Of a stretch of DNA of 31,579 nucleotides, positions 1 through 9,323 are shown piece by piece (the first letter of the stretch is position 1; the number at the start of each line of letters is the position of its first letter). A model generated the notes under the pieces. It ran no database searches, was not told the DNA's origin, and saw only the letters and a list, made by a program, of their open reading frames with translations. This stretch comes from JBOGDS01 sp050743075 (GTDB lineage Bacteria > Actinomycetota > Actinomycetes > Jiangellales > Jiangellaceae), in the NCBI GenBank assembly GCA_050743075.1, contig JBOGDS010000040.1, positions 1 through 31,579 on the forward strand, read 5' to 3'. A program made the translations under genes and the position numbers.

Positions 1-83
1 ACCGCGAGCCCTTCGTCGACCGGTCCTCGCGGGTCGAGCTCGGCCACGAAGCGGATGCGGTCGGCGGATAGGTTGTGATTCAC
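1..83 (-). CDS. 5' end of an unrecognised gene, cut by the window edge
   Basis: On the minus strand a GTG codon at 83-81 opens a frame that runs off the window edge without a stop. It begins V-N-H-N-L-S-A-D-R-I-R-F-V-A-E-L-D-P. A strong Shine-Dalgarno sequence (GAGGAGG, plus-strand 89-95) lies five bases upstream, which supports this start. Only 27 residues are visible and I recognise no family. It lies on the side of the tRNA-Met fragment (237-283) where an integrated element would be expected, so it may be cargo of such an element; that is inference. Confidence 0.45.
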   Translation of the reverse strand, partial: MNHNLSADRIRFVAELDPRGPVDEGLA

Positions 84-222
84 GGTGACCTCCTCGGGGT
101 CATCGAGGTCCCGGCCGGCGTGCGAGCGTCGCGCCGGGACCGCTGAATCCCGACCCGGTTAGAGCCGGGGATTCGACCGTGTGAGGAAGCGAAGTACCAG
201 CGTTTTCCCTGGTCGCACTGGG

Positions 223-243
223 ATGAGCACCCGAAGTGCTCAT
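223..243. repeat. 8-bp inverted repeat overlapping the tRNA-Met fragment
   Basis: ATGAGCAC (223-230) and GTGCTCAT (236-243) are perfect inverse complements around CCGAA. The right arm contains the CAT anticodon. GGGAT/ATCCC just outside extends the symmetry imperfectly, and TCCCTGGTCG (206-215) is nearly repeated as TCCCTGGGTCG (246-256). The arrangement resembles paired core sites for a tyrosine recombinase around a crossover in the anticodon loop; that reading is inference. Confidence 0.55.
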
Positions 244-283
244 AATCCCTGGGTCGTGGGTTCGAGTCCCACCCGCCCCACCA
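237..283 (+). other. 3' half of tRNA-Met (CAU), probable attachment-site remnant
   Basis: The sequence reads like a tRNA from the anticodon loop onward. CTCATAA with anticodon CAT is at 241-243, the T stem GTGGG/CCCAC at 256-260/268-272 encloses loop TTCGAGT, the acceptor 3' strand CCGCCCC is at 273-279, discriminator A at 280 and encoded CCA at 281-283. No matching 5' acceptor strand (GGGGCGG), D arm or pairing anticodon 5' stem lies upstream, so the gene is not complete. Tyrosine-recombinase elements often integrate in tRNA anticodon or T arms and leave exactly such a 3' piece at one end. By that logic the bases left of 237 would be element DNA and those to the right chromosome. Confidence 0.75.
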
Positions 284-454
284 GTCACAGGCCCGCCCTA
301 TCACCGCTGACCAGCGCAAAGCTCCTCGCCACCCTCAGACCCAAGGGCGTGGCATCACCTCGTCGGCGGCCCCGAACGCCCAACAGGGTGCGAGCACCAT
401 GCGCGCGCACATCGAGCAGCGGTGCGGGACACAGTAGACAACCGTGTCTTCGAC
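284..454. other. non-coding stretch
   Basis: I see no supportable gene, RNA or repeat here. It lies between the tRNA-Met fragment and the 3' end of the decayed transglycosylase. Frames open in this stretch on either strand show no recognisable protein. Confidence 0.4.
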
Positions 455-1257
455 TCAGCCTCCTGGGGATGGCTCCGCCGTGGGTGACACGGCGACGGGT
501 GGCGCCGTCGCCGGCGCGCAGTCTGGCGACTCCTTGGGCCGCGCCGCCTCGGACTCAGCGGCGGGCGGGCGGTCGGCGCTCTGGGGGCACGCCACCGGGT
601 CCGGCCCGGGAGGAGCGGGCGACTCCTCCAGCACGCTGAGCACGACCTCACGCATCGCCGGTGCCCAGCCAACCGCCGCTGTCGGCGGCTGATCGACCGC
701 GGGCTGGTCCTCGGTCGAGGTCTCCTCCGGTGGTTCCGGTTCGCCCGTGGCGGACTCGTCCGGCGGCGGGGTCGTCCGAGGGGTTGGGGTGGTCACGGGG
801 TTGCGGGCTCGCCGGGGCAGTGCTCATTCGCGCCGGTGGTGCCGGAGGCGTGGATGTCGAGGGCGACGGGGCGGCGGGTGGCCTGGTCGCGTTCTCCGTT
901 GATGGCCAGTCGCCTGGCTGGGACACCGGGGACGACGGCACCGCCACCACGCGGCCGGTCCGGAACCTCTCGGCCAGGGTGAGGACGACTCTGACCTACT
1001 CGTCGGCATTGTTGTAACGGCGGACGGCCCGGGCCGCCTGGATCGGATCCCGCAGATCCGTGTCACCGGCACACAGGTAGACGGCCGCCCCCTGGGCGGC
1101 GTCGTAGATGTTGTTCGGGTCGCGGCGGCCGTCGCCATTGCCGTCAACGCTCACCGAACGCCAGGTCGACGGGATGAACTGCATCGGGCCGACGGCGCGG
1201 TCGTAGGTTGTGTCGCCGTCGAGCGCACCACCGTCGGTGTCGCGGATCAGCGCGACG

Positions 1258-1258
<1 letters not shown>
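455..1258 (-). pseudogene. C-terminal remnant of a lytic murein transglycosylase
   Basis: Read on the minus strand from about 1258, the frame gives ALIRDTDGGALDGDTT, then the signature AVGPMQFIPSTWRSV, then DGNGDGRRDPNNIYDAAQGAA and ARAVRRYNNADE. This is typical of actinobacterial secreted MltB/SLT-type transglycosylases, which cleave peptidoglycan strands. After YNNADE there is a TAG stop at 998-996 where the family usually has Tyr; the same frame then continues with VRVVLTLAERFRTG. A second lesion, a frameshift near 796-830 in a Pro-rich tail, shifts to a frame ending at 455. The N-terminal half, including the catalytic Glu region and signal peptide, is missing: homology stops at about 1258, where a cox-like gene in the opposite orientation begins. 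It is therefore non-functional. Confidence 0.8.
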
Positions 1259-1682
<424 letters not shown>

Positions 1683-1697
1683 GGGGAGTGAGCGGCG

Positions 1698-3100
<1,403 letters not shown>

Positions 3101-3116
<16 letters not shown>

Positions 3117-3250
3117 CAGTCGGGATCGCGACCGCCCGGTGGCACACGGAGCACGACGGCCGGACGTGGTACTTCTGCGGCCCCGGGTGCCTGCGCGCCT
3201 TCACGGCGGAACCCGCGGCGTTCGCGGCGGCCGGTCGGTCCCGGTCCTGA
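3101..3250 (+). pseudogene. detached YHS-domain tail of the CoxI/XdhC protein
   Basis: In the frame next to the fusion protein, bases 3101-3250 read PVCGMTVGIATAR, then DGRTWYFCGPGCLRAF and a stop at 3248-3250. This is a YHS domain (DPVCGM ... FCGPGCL), a small metal-binding module. Restoring one C at 3100-3102 (GACC to GACCC) would give an uninterrupted ...EAIDPVCGM, so the domain was fused to the XdhC part before a one-base deletion. ATG at 3113 overlaps the fusion's stop as ATGA, but initiation there would lose the Cys of the CGM motif. I read it as a frameshifted tail rather than a separate gene. Confidence 0.75.
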
Positions 3251-3502
3251 CGACCGGGAGGGCTCGCACGGAAGACCAGGATCACATCTTCCTGATCGAA
3301 ACCGTTATCCGATCCCGATCGAATACGTTATATTCTCCCTAGTCGAAGCGCTACTTCTTCCTGGTCAGGGCTGTCTGTGTCTTACCGAGATCGAGTGGTT
3401 GACCGTGAGTTGGCCGTCCGGCTGCAGTCAACGACACAACCCGAGCAAACAGTTCGCGGGCGGCGCGGGGGTGCCGTTGCCCGCGGGTGAGGAGCCAGCC
3501 CC
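3251..3502. other. promoter region of the TRAP operon
   Basis: No gene is supported. The stretch is locally A/T-richer than its surroundings between about 3285 and 3340 and contains a paired direct repeat (separate entry). TATATT at 3330-3335 could serve as a -10 element, without a convincing -35. It probably carries the promoter for the genes at 3503-7006. Confidence 0.4.
3294..3331. promoter_or_regulatory. paired 15-bp direct repeat, candidate operator
   Basis: GATCGAAACCGTTAT (3294-3308) is repeated as GATCGAATACGTTAT (3317-3331), matching at 13 of 15 bases. The copies are offset by 23 bp, about two helical turns, so a dimeric regulator could bind both on one face of the DNA. The repeat ends at a possible -10 (TATATT, 3330-3335), 170 bp before the TAXI receptor gene. 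The repeat is seen directly; the operator role is inferred, and no regulator gene is adjacent. Confidence 0.5.
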
Positions 3503-4531
3503 ATGCCTGCATCCCATCCTCGAACCCTGCGACGGCGCGTCGCGCCGGTGATCCTGTTCCTCCTGGCCCTTGTCCTCGCCGCCTGTGCGCCGATCGACGA
3601 GGGGAACGGCGAGGGTGATCCTGCCGCCACCGGCACTGCCGGGACCGGCGACGACGGCGGCGGTCAGCTCTCCATCGCCACGGGCGGCACCGGCGGCGTC
3701 TACTACCCCCTCGGTGGAGGCTTCGCCACTGTCATCCGCGAGAACGTCCCCGGCTACGACGCCACCGTCTCGGAGACGAACGCATCGGTCGACAACATGC
3801 AGTTGATCGGAGACGGAGGAGCCGACCTGGCGCTCGTGCTGGGTGACACCGCGGCCGATGCGGTCAACGGGGCGGCCGATTTCGAGGGCAGCCCCATCAC
3901 CGCGTGCTCCCTCGGCCGCCTCTACGACAACTACACGCAGATCGTGACGAGCGCCGGTTCCGGGATCACCAGCATCGAGGACATGGAGGGCACGAGCATC
4001 TCGCTCGGCTCGCCGGGCTCTGGCACGGAGATCATCGCGCTGCGCATCCTGGAGACGGCGGGCTTCGATCCCGACGCCGACATCAGCCGCCAGCAGCTCG
4101 GTGTCGCCGAGACCGTCGCAGCGTTGCGCGACGGCACCATCGACGCCGGGTTCTGGTCAGGCGGCCTACCGACCGGCGCGCTGGTCGACTACGCCACCAC
4201 GGGCGACATGGTTCTCATCCCGCACGGCGAGCGCGCCGACGCCCTGCAGCAAGCCTATGGCGACTACTACACCGAGGCGGAGATCCCGGCCGGCACGTAC
4301 GAGGGGCAAACCGCGTCGGTGTCGGTGGTGGTGGTGCCGAACGTGCTCGTCGCCAACCCGGAGAACATGCCCGAGGAGCTCCAGCAGCAGATCACCGCGG
4401 CCATCTACGACAACAAGGAGCAGCTCGTCGCGGTGCATCCAGCCGCGGAGGAGCTGGACGCCGGCACGGCCAGCGAGATCGGCTTCATGGAGGTCTGCCC
4501 CGGCTCGCAGGCCTATTTCGACGGTCAATGA
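3503..4531 (+). CDS. TAXI-family TRAP transporter solute receptor (lipoprotein)
   Basis: A 342-residue extracytoplasmic substrate-binding protein. Residues 1-28 form a lipoprotein signal (twin Arg-rich start, hydrophobic core, lipobox LVLAAC with Cys28), followed by an acidic Gly-rich linker. The mature part begins LSIATGGTGGVYYPLGGGFA, the hallmark of the TAXI (TRAP-associated extracytoplasmic immunogenic) family, and has SLGSPGSGTEIIALRIL and AGFWSGGLPTGA later. It delivers a solute to the TRAP permease encoded two genes downstream; the ligand cannot be read from sequence, though relatives bind carboxylates such as glutamate. GAGGAG at 3488-3493 supports the ATG at 3503. Its stop at 4529-4531 is followed one base later by the next start, so the genes are coupled. 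Confidence 0.93.
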   Translation: MPASHPRTLRRRVAPVILFLLALVLAACAPIDEGNGEGDPAATGTAGTGDDGGGQLSIATGGTGGVYYPLGGGFATVIRENVPGYDATVSETNASVDNMQLIGDGGADLALVLGDTAADAVNGAADFEGSPITACSLGRLYDNYTQIVTSAGSGITSIEDMEGTSISLGSPGSGTEIIALRILETAGFDPDADISRQQLGVAETVAALRDGTIDAGFWSGGLPTGALVDYATTGDMVLIPHGERADALQQAYGDYYTEAEIPAGTYEGQTASVSVVVVPNVLVANPENMPEELQQQITAAIYDNKEQLVAVHPAAEELDAGTASEIGFMEVCPGSQAYFDGQ

Positions 4532-4532
4532 G

Positions 4533-5039
4533 GTGACCGGCCGCTGGCGCGGCCGGGGCGCTGCCCTCGTCCTGGTCATCGCCTTGGCAGCAGTCCCAGT
4601 GGCCGCCGGCGTGGATGCGGGCGCCGGCGACCGGCGGGTGCTCGTCGTGAGCGACCCCGGTGGGCGGACGCTGGCGCGCGTGCCGCTCTGCGACGACGCC
4701 GCCTTCACACTCCGTTACCGCAACTCGGTGTACGGGACGCTGGCCGAGGAGCGCTTCGTCGTCGCCGACGACGGGGGGTTCGAGCTTCGTGAGCTGGCGG
4801 CCGAGCAGCTCGCGGTCCTGGAGGAGTACTACGGCGTGTCCGAGCAGCCGATGCTGGTCGCGCGGGAGTGGTGGCGAGCGCCGCCCGCGTACGAGCTGGA
4901 GCTGGACCGGCTGACGGTGGCGGCGACCGACCTCGGGCGTCGCACGCTCCTGGTCGCCGGCCAGCCCCCGCTCCTCCTGTGGCACCTCGTCGAGGATGCG
5001 GCGCCGTCGGTCGTCATCGAGGCGGACCCCGGCGCATGA
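4533..5039 (+). CDS. DUF1850 protein of a TAXI-TRAP operon
   Basis: The 168-residue product starts at GTG 4533, one base after the receptor's stop, with the AGG before it inside the receptor's last codons. Residues 8-26 are a hydrophobic segment (ALVLVIALAAVPVAAG), a likely signal peptide or anchor. The body matches DUF1850 proteins: FTLRYRNSVYGTLAEERF and an acidic, aromatic centre (VLEEYYGV). DUF1850 genes are repeatedly found between TAXI receptor and fused TRAP permease genes, so the product is probably an accessory of transport; no biochemical function is known to me. Its end overlaps the permease start as ATGA (5036-5039), indicating translational coupling. Confidence 0.85.
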   Translation: MTGRWRGRGAALVLVIALAAVPVAAGVDAGAGDRRVLVVSDPGGRTLARVPLCDDAAFTLRYRNSVYGTLAEERFVVADDGGFELRELAAEQLAVLEEYYGVSEQPMLVAREWWRAPPAYELELDRLTVAATDLGRRTLLVAGQPPLLLWHLVEDAAPSVVIEADPGA

Positions 5040-7006
5040 GCCGGGCCGACAGGACCGCACCGGATCCGGTCGTCGACCAGGAGGCGCTCCTCGCCGAGTA
5101 CGAGGCGGAGAAGGCGGCGCGCAAGCTCACCGGCATCCCGTTCCGGGTGGTCCAGGTCCTGGGGGCATCCGTGGGCATGCTCGGGCTGTGGTGGGTCTTC
5201 AACCCGATCTCCAAGCAGCTCTACCTGCCGCTGTTCGCCATGTTGACGTTGGCGACCACCTTCCTTCTCTACCGTGGCCGGGGCCGATCGGGCGCGGCGC
5301 AGAGTGACGGGCGGCCCGACCATCCCCGTGCGGTCGACTGGCTGCTGGCAGGCGTCACGATCGCGACCTTCGCCTTCATCGTCGTCGACTGGCAGACCTT
5401 CTTCCGCAGGTCGGTCTCGCCCGGCGAGGTGGAGCTGGTGGTGGGCACGCTGGTGATCGCGCTCGTGCTGGAGGCGACCAGGCGCACGGTCGGCTGGATC
5501 GTGCCTGCGATCGTCGTCTTCGCACTTGCCTACGGGTACCTGGGGCCGCTGTTCCCGTCGCCCTTCGATCATGCCAGCTACGCGTGGCCACGCCTGGTCG
5601 GCCACAGCGTGCTCAGCACCTCCGGCGTGTTCGGCGTGCCGCTCGACGTCGCCGCGACGTACATCGTCCTGTTCACGATCTATGGCGCAGTGCTTGAGTA
5701 TTCGGGCGCGAGCAAGTTCTTCCTCGACCTCTCGTTCGCCGCCTTCGGACGCTCACGTGCCGGGCCCGGCCGTACGGTCACCCTCGCCGGCTTCCTGCTC
5801 GGCACCGTCTCCGGCTCCGGCGTGGCGACCACGGTCACCCTCGGCGGCGTGTCGTGGCCGGTCCTCAAACGAGCCGGCTATCCCCGCGAGGAGGCCGGCG
5901 GCGTGCTGGCAGCGGCCGGCATCGGCGCCATCCTCTCGCCGCCGACCCTGGGAGCGGCGGCATTCATCATCGCCGAACTGCTGAGCGTGTCGTACCTCGA
6001 GGTCCTGATCTGGGCGACCGTGCCGACACTGCTCTACTACCTCGGGATCATCCTTGCCGTCGAGATGGATGCTCGCCGGTTCCGCACGCACGCGGTGGTT
6101 ATCGACAGGCCGCCGGCCCGCCGCCTGCTGTTGCGCTTCGGCTACCACTTCAGCTCGCTGCTCGCGATCGTGGTGTTCATGGCCATGGGCATGACCGCGT
6201 TCCGGGCGGTTGTCCTCTCGACCGCGCTGGCGTTCGTGCTCAGCTTCCTCGATCGACAACACTGGCTGACTCCGGGCCGTGCCTGGGACGCCCTCGCGGC
6301 CGGAGGCATCGGTGTGCTGGCCGTGGCGCCGGTGATGGCCGCGGCCGGGATCATCGTCGGCATCCTCACGCTCACGGGTCTGGGCCTGAATCTGGCCGGT
6401 ATCATCGTCGCCTTAGCCGGCGGCAGCTTGCTGCTCACGGCCTTCTACTCAGCGGTGTCGATCCTCCTGCTCGGCCTGGCGGTGCCGGTCACGGCGAGCT
6501 TCATCATCAGCTACGTGATCATCAAGCCGGCGCTGGAAGGACTCGGCGTGGCGGACTTCGCGGCGGCCATGTTCGTCTTCTACTACGCGGTCCTCTCGGA
6601 GGTGTCCCCGCCGACGGCGCTCTCGCCGTTCGCAGCTGCGGCGATCACCGGTGGCAAGGCGGTGAAGACGATGTGGCTGACCTGGAAGTACACGCTGCCT
6701 GCGTTCCTGGTTCCGTTCGTCATGGTGCTCGCCCCGCGGGGAGAGGGGTTGCTGCTGGAGGGGAGCATGCCGACGATCGTGATCGCGTGCGTCGCCGGCG
6801 CGCTCGCGGTCGCTGCACTGGCCGTCACGACCGGCGGCAGGGTGATCGGTCCCGCCACATGGCCCGAACGGGTCCTGTTCGGCATCGGCGCGGTGATGCT
6901 CCTCGTCACCGAGCCGCTGTGGATCGGCATCGGTCTGGTGGCCATCCTCGCAGGCCTCGCGCTGCACCTGGTGCGACGGAAGGGCCGCGGCGCCGCTCCC
7001 GCCTGA
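5036..7006 (+). CDS. TRAP transporter fused permease (DctQM-type, TAXI-associated)
   Basis: A 656-residue multi-pass membrane protein fusing the small (DctQ-like) and large (DctM-like) TRAP subunits. The N-terminal part holds about five hydrophobic segments (for example MLGLWWVF, VTIATFAFIVVDWQTFF). The DctM part contains GFLLGTVSGSGVATTVTLGG, IGAILSPPTLGAAAFIIAE and YAVLSEVSPPTALSPFAAAA, motifs of the ion- and substrate-binding hairpins. It uses a sodium or proton gradient to import the solute captured by the receptor at 3503. ATG at 5036 is preferred over an upstream start because it overlaps the DUF1850 stop and gives the usual family N-terminus. The frame is intact. It ends 58 bases before the convergent ykoC remnant. 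Confidence 0.93.
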   Translation: MSRADRTAPDPVVDQEALLAEYEAEKAARKLTGIPFRVVQVLGASVGMLGLWWVFNPISKQLYLPLFAMLTLATTFLLYRGRGRSGAAQSDGRPDHPRAVDWLLAGVTIATFAFIVVDWQTFFRRSVSPGEVELVVGTLVIALVLEATRRTVGWIVPAIVVFALAYGYLGPLFPSPFDHASYAWPRLVGHSVLSTSGVFGVPLDVAATYIVLFTIYGAVLEYSGASKFFLDLSFAAFGRSRAGPGRTVTLAGFLLGTVSGSGVATTVTLGGVSWPVLKRAGYPREEAGGVLAAAGIGAILSPPTLGAAAFIIAELLSVSYLEVLIWATVPTLLYYLGIILAVEMDARRFRTHAVVIDRPPARRLLLRFGYHFSSLLAIVVFMAMGMTAFRAVVLSTALAFVLSFLDRQHWLTPGRAWDALAAGGIGVLAVAPVMAAAGIIVGILTLTGLGLNLAGIIVALAGGSLLLTAFYSAVSILLLGLAVPVTASFIISYVIIKPALEGLGVADFAAAMFVFYYAVLSEVSPPTALSPFAAAAITGGKAVKTMWLTWKYTLPAFLVPFVMVLAPRGEGLLLEGSMPTIVIACVAGALAVAALAVTTGGRVIGPATWPERVLFGIGAVMLLVTEPLWIGIGLVAILAGLALHLVRRKGRGAAPA

Positions 7007-7064
7007 CCGATGGACCGCGGACCTGCGCGTCACCCCATGACGAGATCACCACGGCTTGGGCGGT

Positions 7065-7824
7065 CTACCCCCAAACCGGACGGAACGCCCCCAGGGCGGC
7101 GCTGGCCGCCACGGCCGCGGCGAACAGCAGCAATGCGCCGGCGAGCAGCGCGCGGTCTGACCGGCTGACGACCTGCGGGCGCGCGACGGTCCGCGGCGCG
7201 GTCGAGTCGAACCCGCGGGCGTCCATCGCCATGGCCAGCCGGGTTCCGCGACGCACCGCGCCGACCAGCAAGGTGAACACGGTGCCGGCGAACAGCCGGG
7301 CGTGGGCCAGCGGGTTTCGCCCCGCGTCGACGCCACGGGCCCCGACGGGCCATCCGGATCGTCCGCCACTCGGCCGCCATCAACGGCAGGAGCCGCAGGG
7401 CGGCCAAGGAGGCGTAGGCGAACCTGGCCGGTATCCGCGCGTTCTGGACCAGAGAGTCGGCGAGGTCGGTCGGATCGATGGTCATGAGAACCGCGAAGCC
7501 TGGGAGCGCGATCGCGAGCACCCGCACCGCAACCGCCAGCGCCGTCAGCCACGGGTCGTCGTTGTCGGTCAGCAGCAGGGTCGTCAGTCCCACCCCCGCA
7601 GCTGAGACGAGCAGCGGCCACCCGCGCGCGAGCAGCAGGCGCACCGGCACACCGCCGGCTCGCACCGCCAGCAGGGATCCGGCCAGCACAAGCGCAGGGG
7701 TCAGCGGATCGTCTGTGAGAGACACGCCGATGGCCAGCAGGAAGCTGACGGCCAGCTTCACGGCCGGGTTCGCGCGAGCCAGCCAGCCCGTCCCCACCGT
7801 CGCGCCCGTGAGCCCCATGATCAT
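7065..7824 (-). pseudogene. ykoC: ECF transporter T component (YkoC-like), frameshifted
   Basis: The minus-strand frame from ATG 7824 (MIMGLTGATVG) gives hydrophobic segments of an EcfT protein (VKLAVSFLLAIGVSL, RVLAIALPGFAVLM) and AYASLAALRLLPLMAAEWRTIRMARR. At that point the family continues ARGVDAGRNPLAHARLFAG; here that sequence lies in the next frame, which continues TVFTLLVGAVRRGTRLAMAMDARGFD, with the coupling-helix motif, to a stop at 7065. One extra base in the CCCC run near 7340-7344 explains the break. EcfT couples the two ATPase domains to the S component. The start codon sits inside a hairpin repeat and overlaps the ykoD stop. Slippage or sequence error are alternatives to true inactivation. 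Confidence 0.85.
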
Positions 7825-7872
7825 GTCGATTTCGCCCCCTGGATCGGGGGCAAACTCGACATGATCATGGGG
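7813..7872. repeat. hairpin repeat, copy 1, at the ykoD/ykoC junction
   Basis: Arms CCCCATGATCATGTCGA (7813-7829) and its exact inverse complement (7856-7872) flank an inner stem GCCCCC/GGGGGC (7834-7839/7846-7851) around TGGATC. The same outer arm sequence recurs at 16405 and 18511. Here the palindrome supplies the last codons and TGA of ykoD and the ATG of ykoC, because ATGATCAT contains both ATG and TGA on each strand. It may be a REP- or MITE-like element that settled at the gene boundary. Confidence 0.85.
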
Positions 7873-9323
7873 AGGGTGTGTCCGCTGTCGAGCGTCAGCA
7901 CCCGGTCGGCGAGCGACGTCACGACGGCTTCGTCGTGCGTGACGGCACAGATCGCGCCGCCGCCGTCGCGGTGGGCCGCCAGCAGGTCGACCAGCTCGAC
8001 CCAGGTGCGGCGGTCCTGGCCGAACGTCGGCTCGTCCAGGATCAGAACCGACGGCGACATCGTCAACGCGGTCGCCACCGAGAGCCGCCGCTTCTCCCCT
8101 CCGGAGAGGGTGAACGGATTGGCCTCGGCGAGATGGGTGAGGCGCAGGCGGCCGAGTAGCTCGTCTACCCGGCGCACGACGTCGCCGGCCGGCTCACCGC
8201 GCCGCGAGGGGCCGAACGCGAGCTCGTCGCGGACCCGGCCGGTCAGGAACTGGTGCTCGGGATCCTGGAAGACGGTACCGATCCGGCCGGCCAGGTCGGC
8301 GGCCCGCCACCGGTGCGGCGGCGTGACCGCGTCGGCGCCGGCCAGGCCGGGTGTGGCGCGCACCTCGCCGGTCGTCGGTGCGGCGAGGCCGGCCAGGATC
8401 GTCGCCAGCGTGGACTTGCCCGAGCCGTTCGGCCCGACGACGGCCAGCGCCTCGCCGGCGCGCAGGCTGGTCGAGACGCCGGCCAGCGCGGGTGTAGGCG
8501 CGCCTCGGTGCGTGAACCCCACCTCGGTCGCGACGAGGAGCGCGTCTCGCACGGCGATCGTGGAGCGGCGAACAGGCAGGGGGTGGTCGGGGACCCAGAC
8601 CCCACTCGAGGCGAGCCAGGCCCCGCGCCGAGCGAAGACCTCGGCGGGGGCCCCGTCGGCGATGACCCCACCACCAGGCTCGAGGACGACGACGCGGTCG
8701 ACCAGCGGCAGCGCCTCGGCCACCCGGTGCTCGACCAGGATCGTCGTCGCACCGGTCGAACGCTGAGCGGCGGCCACCGCGTCACGCACCAGGGCGGCTC
8801 CCACCGGGTCCAGGTTGGCCGTCGGCTCGTCGAGCAGGAGCAATCGCGGCGACAGCGCCAGGATCCCGGCCAGGGCGAGCCGCTGCTGCTCACCGCCGGA
8901 GAGTGTGCTGGTGGGCCGGTCTCGCCCGTACGGGAACCCGACGGCGGCCAGGGCGGCGTCCACGGTCGGCCAGATCCGCCCCGCCGGCACGGCCCGGTTC
9001 TCCGGCCCGAACGCGACGTCGTCGCCGGCCCTGGCCATGACCAGCTGCGACTCAGGGTCCTGGAGCACCAGCCCGGACCGGTCCCGGGCGGCACGGGGGT
9101 CGAGACCGTCGACGGTCAGCTCGCCCCCGGCGTCGCCGGCGTGCGCCGGGTCGAGCAGGCCGGCGAGCGCCGCGAGCAGGGTGCTCTTCCCGCCGCCCGA
9201 CGGCCCCAGCAGAAGAACGCGCTCTCCTGCCGAGACGGTGAGGTCGAGCCCGCGCACGGCGTGGGAGCGGCGGCCGGCGTGGCGCCACCCCCAGCCGCGT
9301 GCCTCGATCCGGACGCCGCTCAG
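7821..9323 (-). CDS. ykoD: ECF transporter duplicated ATPase (YkoD-like)
   Basis: About 500 residues with two complete ABC ATPase domains. Domain 1 has Walker A GPSGGGKST (40-48), Q-loop LQDPESQLV, signature LSGGEQQR and Walker B LLLLDEPTANLD. Domain 2 has GPNGSGKST, FQDPEHQFL, LSGGEKRR and VLILDEPTFGQD. It energises uptake by the YkoE/YkoC membrane components. No ATG, GTG or TTG lies at the expected place: the family N-terminus (VRIEARGWGWRHAG) is reached from a CTG at 9323-9321 that overlaps the ykoE stop, so CTG initiation or translational coupling is likely. A GTG at residue 23 would cut into the first strand. The last 14-16 residues (after DSGHTLP) are encoded by the hairpin repeat. Confidence 0.92.
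   Translation of the reverse strand: MSGVRIEARGWGWRHAGRRSHAVRGLDLTVSAGERVLLLGPSGGGKSTLLAALAGLLDPAHAGDAGGELTVDGLDPRAARDRSGLVLQDPESQLVMARAGDDVAFGPENRAVPAGRIWPTVDAALAAVGFPYGRDRPTSTLSGGEQQRLALAGILALSPRLLLLDEPTANLDPVGAALVRDAVAAAQRSTGATTILVEHRVAEALPLVDRVVVLEPGGGVIADGAPAEVFARRGAWLASSGVWVPDHPLPVRRSTIAVRDALLVATEVGFTHRGAPTPALAGVSTSLRAGEALAVVGPNGSGKSTLATILAGLAAPTTGEVRATPGLAGADAVTPPHRWRAADLAGRIGTVFQDPEHQFLTGRVRDELAFGPSRRGEPAGDVVRRVDELLGRLRLTHLAEANPFTLSGGEKRRLSVATALTMSPSVLILDEPTFGQDRRTWVELVDLLAAHRDGGGAICAVTHDEAVVTSLADRVLTLDSGHTLPMIMSSLPPIQGAKST

Noticed and set aside
207..283. Complete tRNA-Met gene
   Set aside because: The bases in the position of the 5' half cannot form the acceptor, D or anticodon stems with the 3' half; only the 3' part is tRNA-like.
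80..319. Minus-strand small protein reading WGGWDSNPRPRDYE
   Set aside because: This peptide is the well-known false translation of the reverse complement of tRNA 3' ends; it marks the tRNA-Met fragment.
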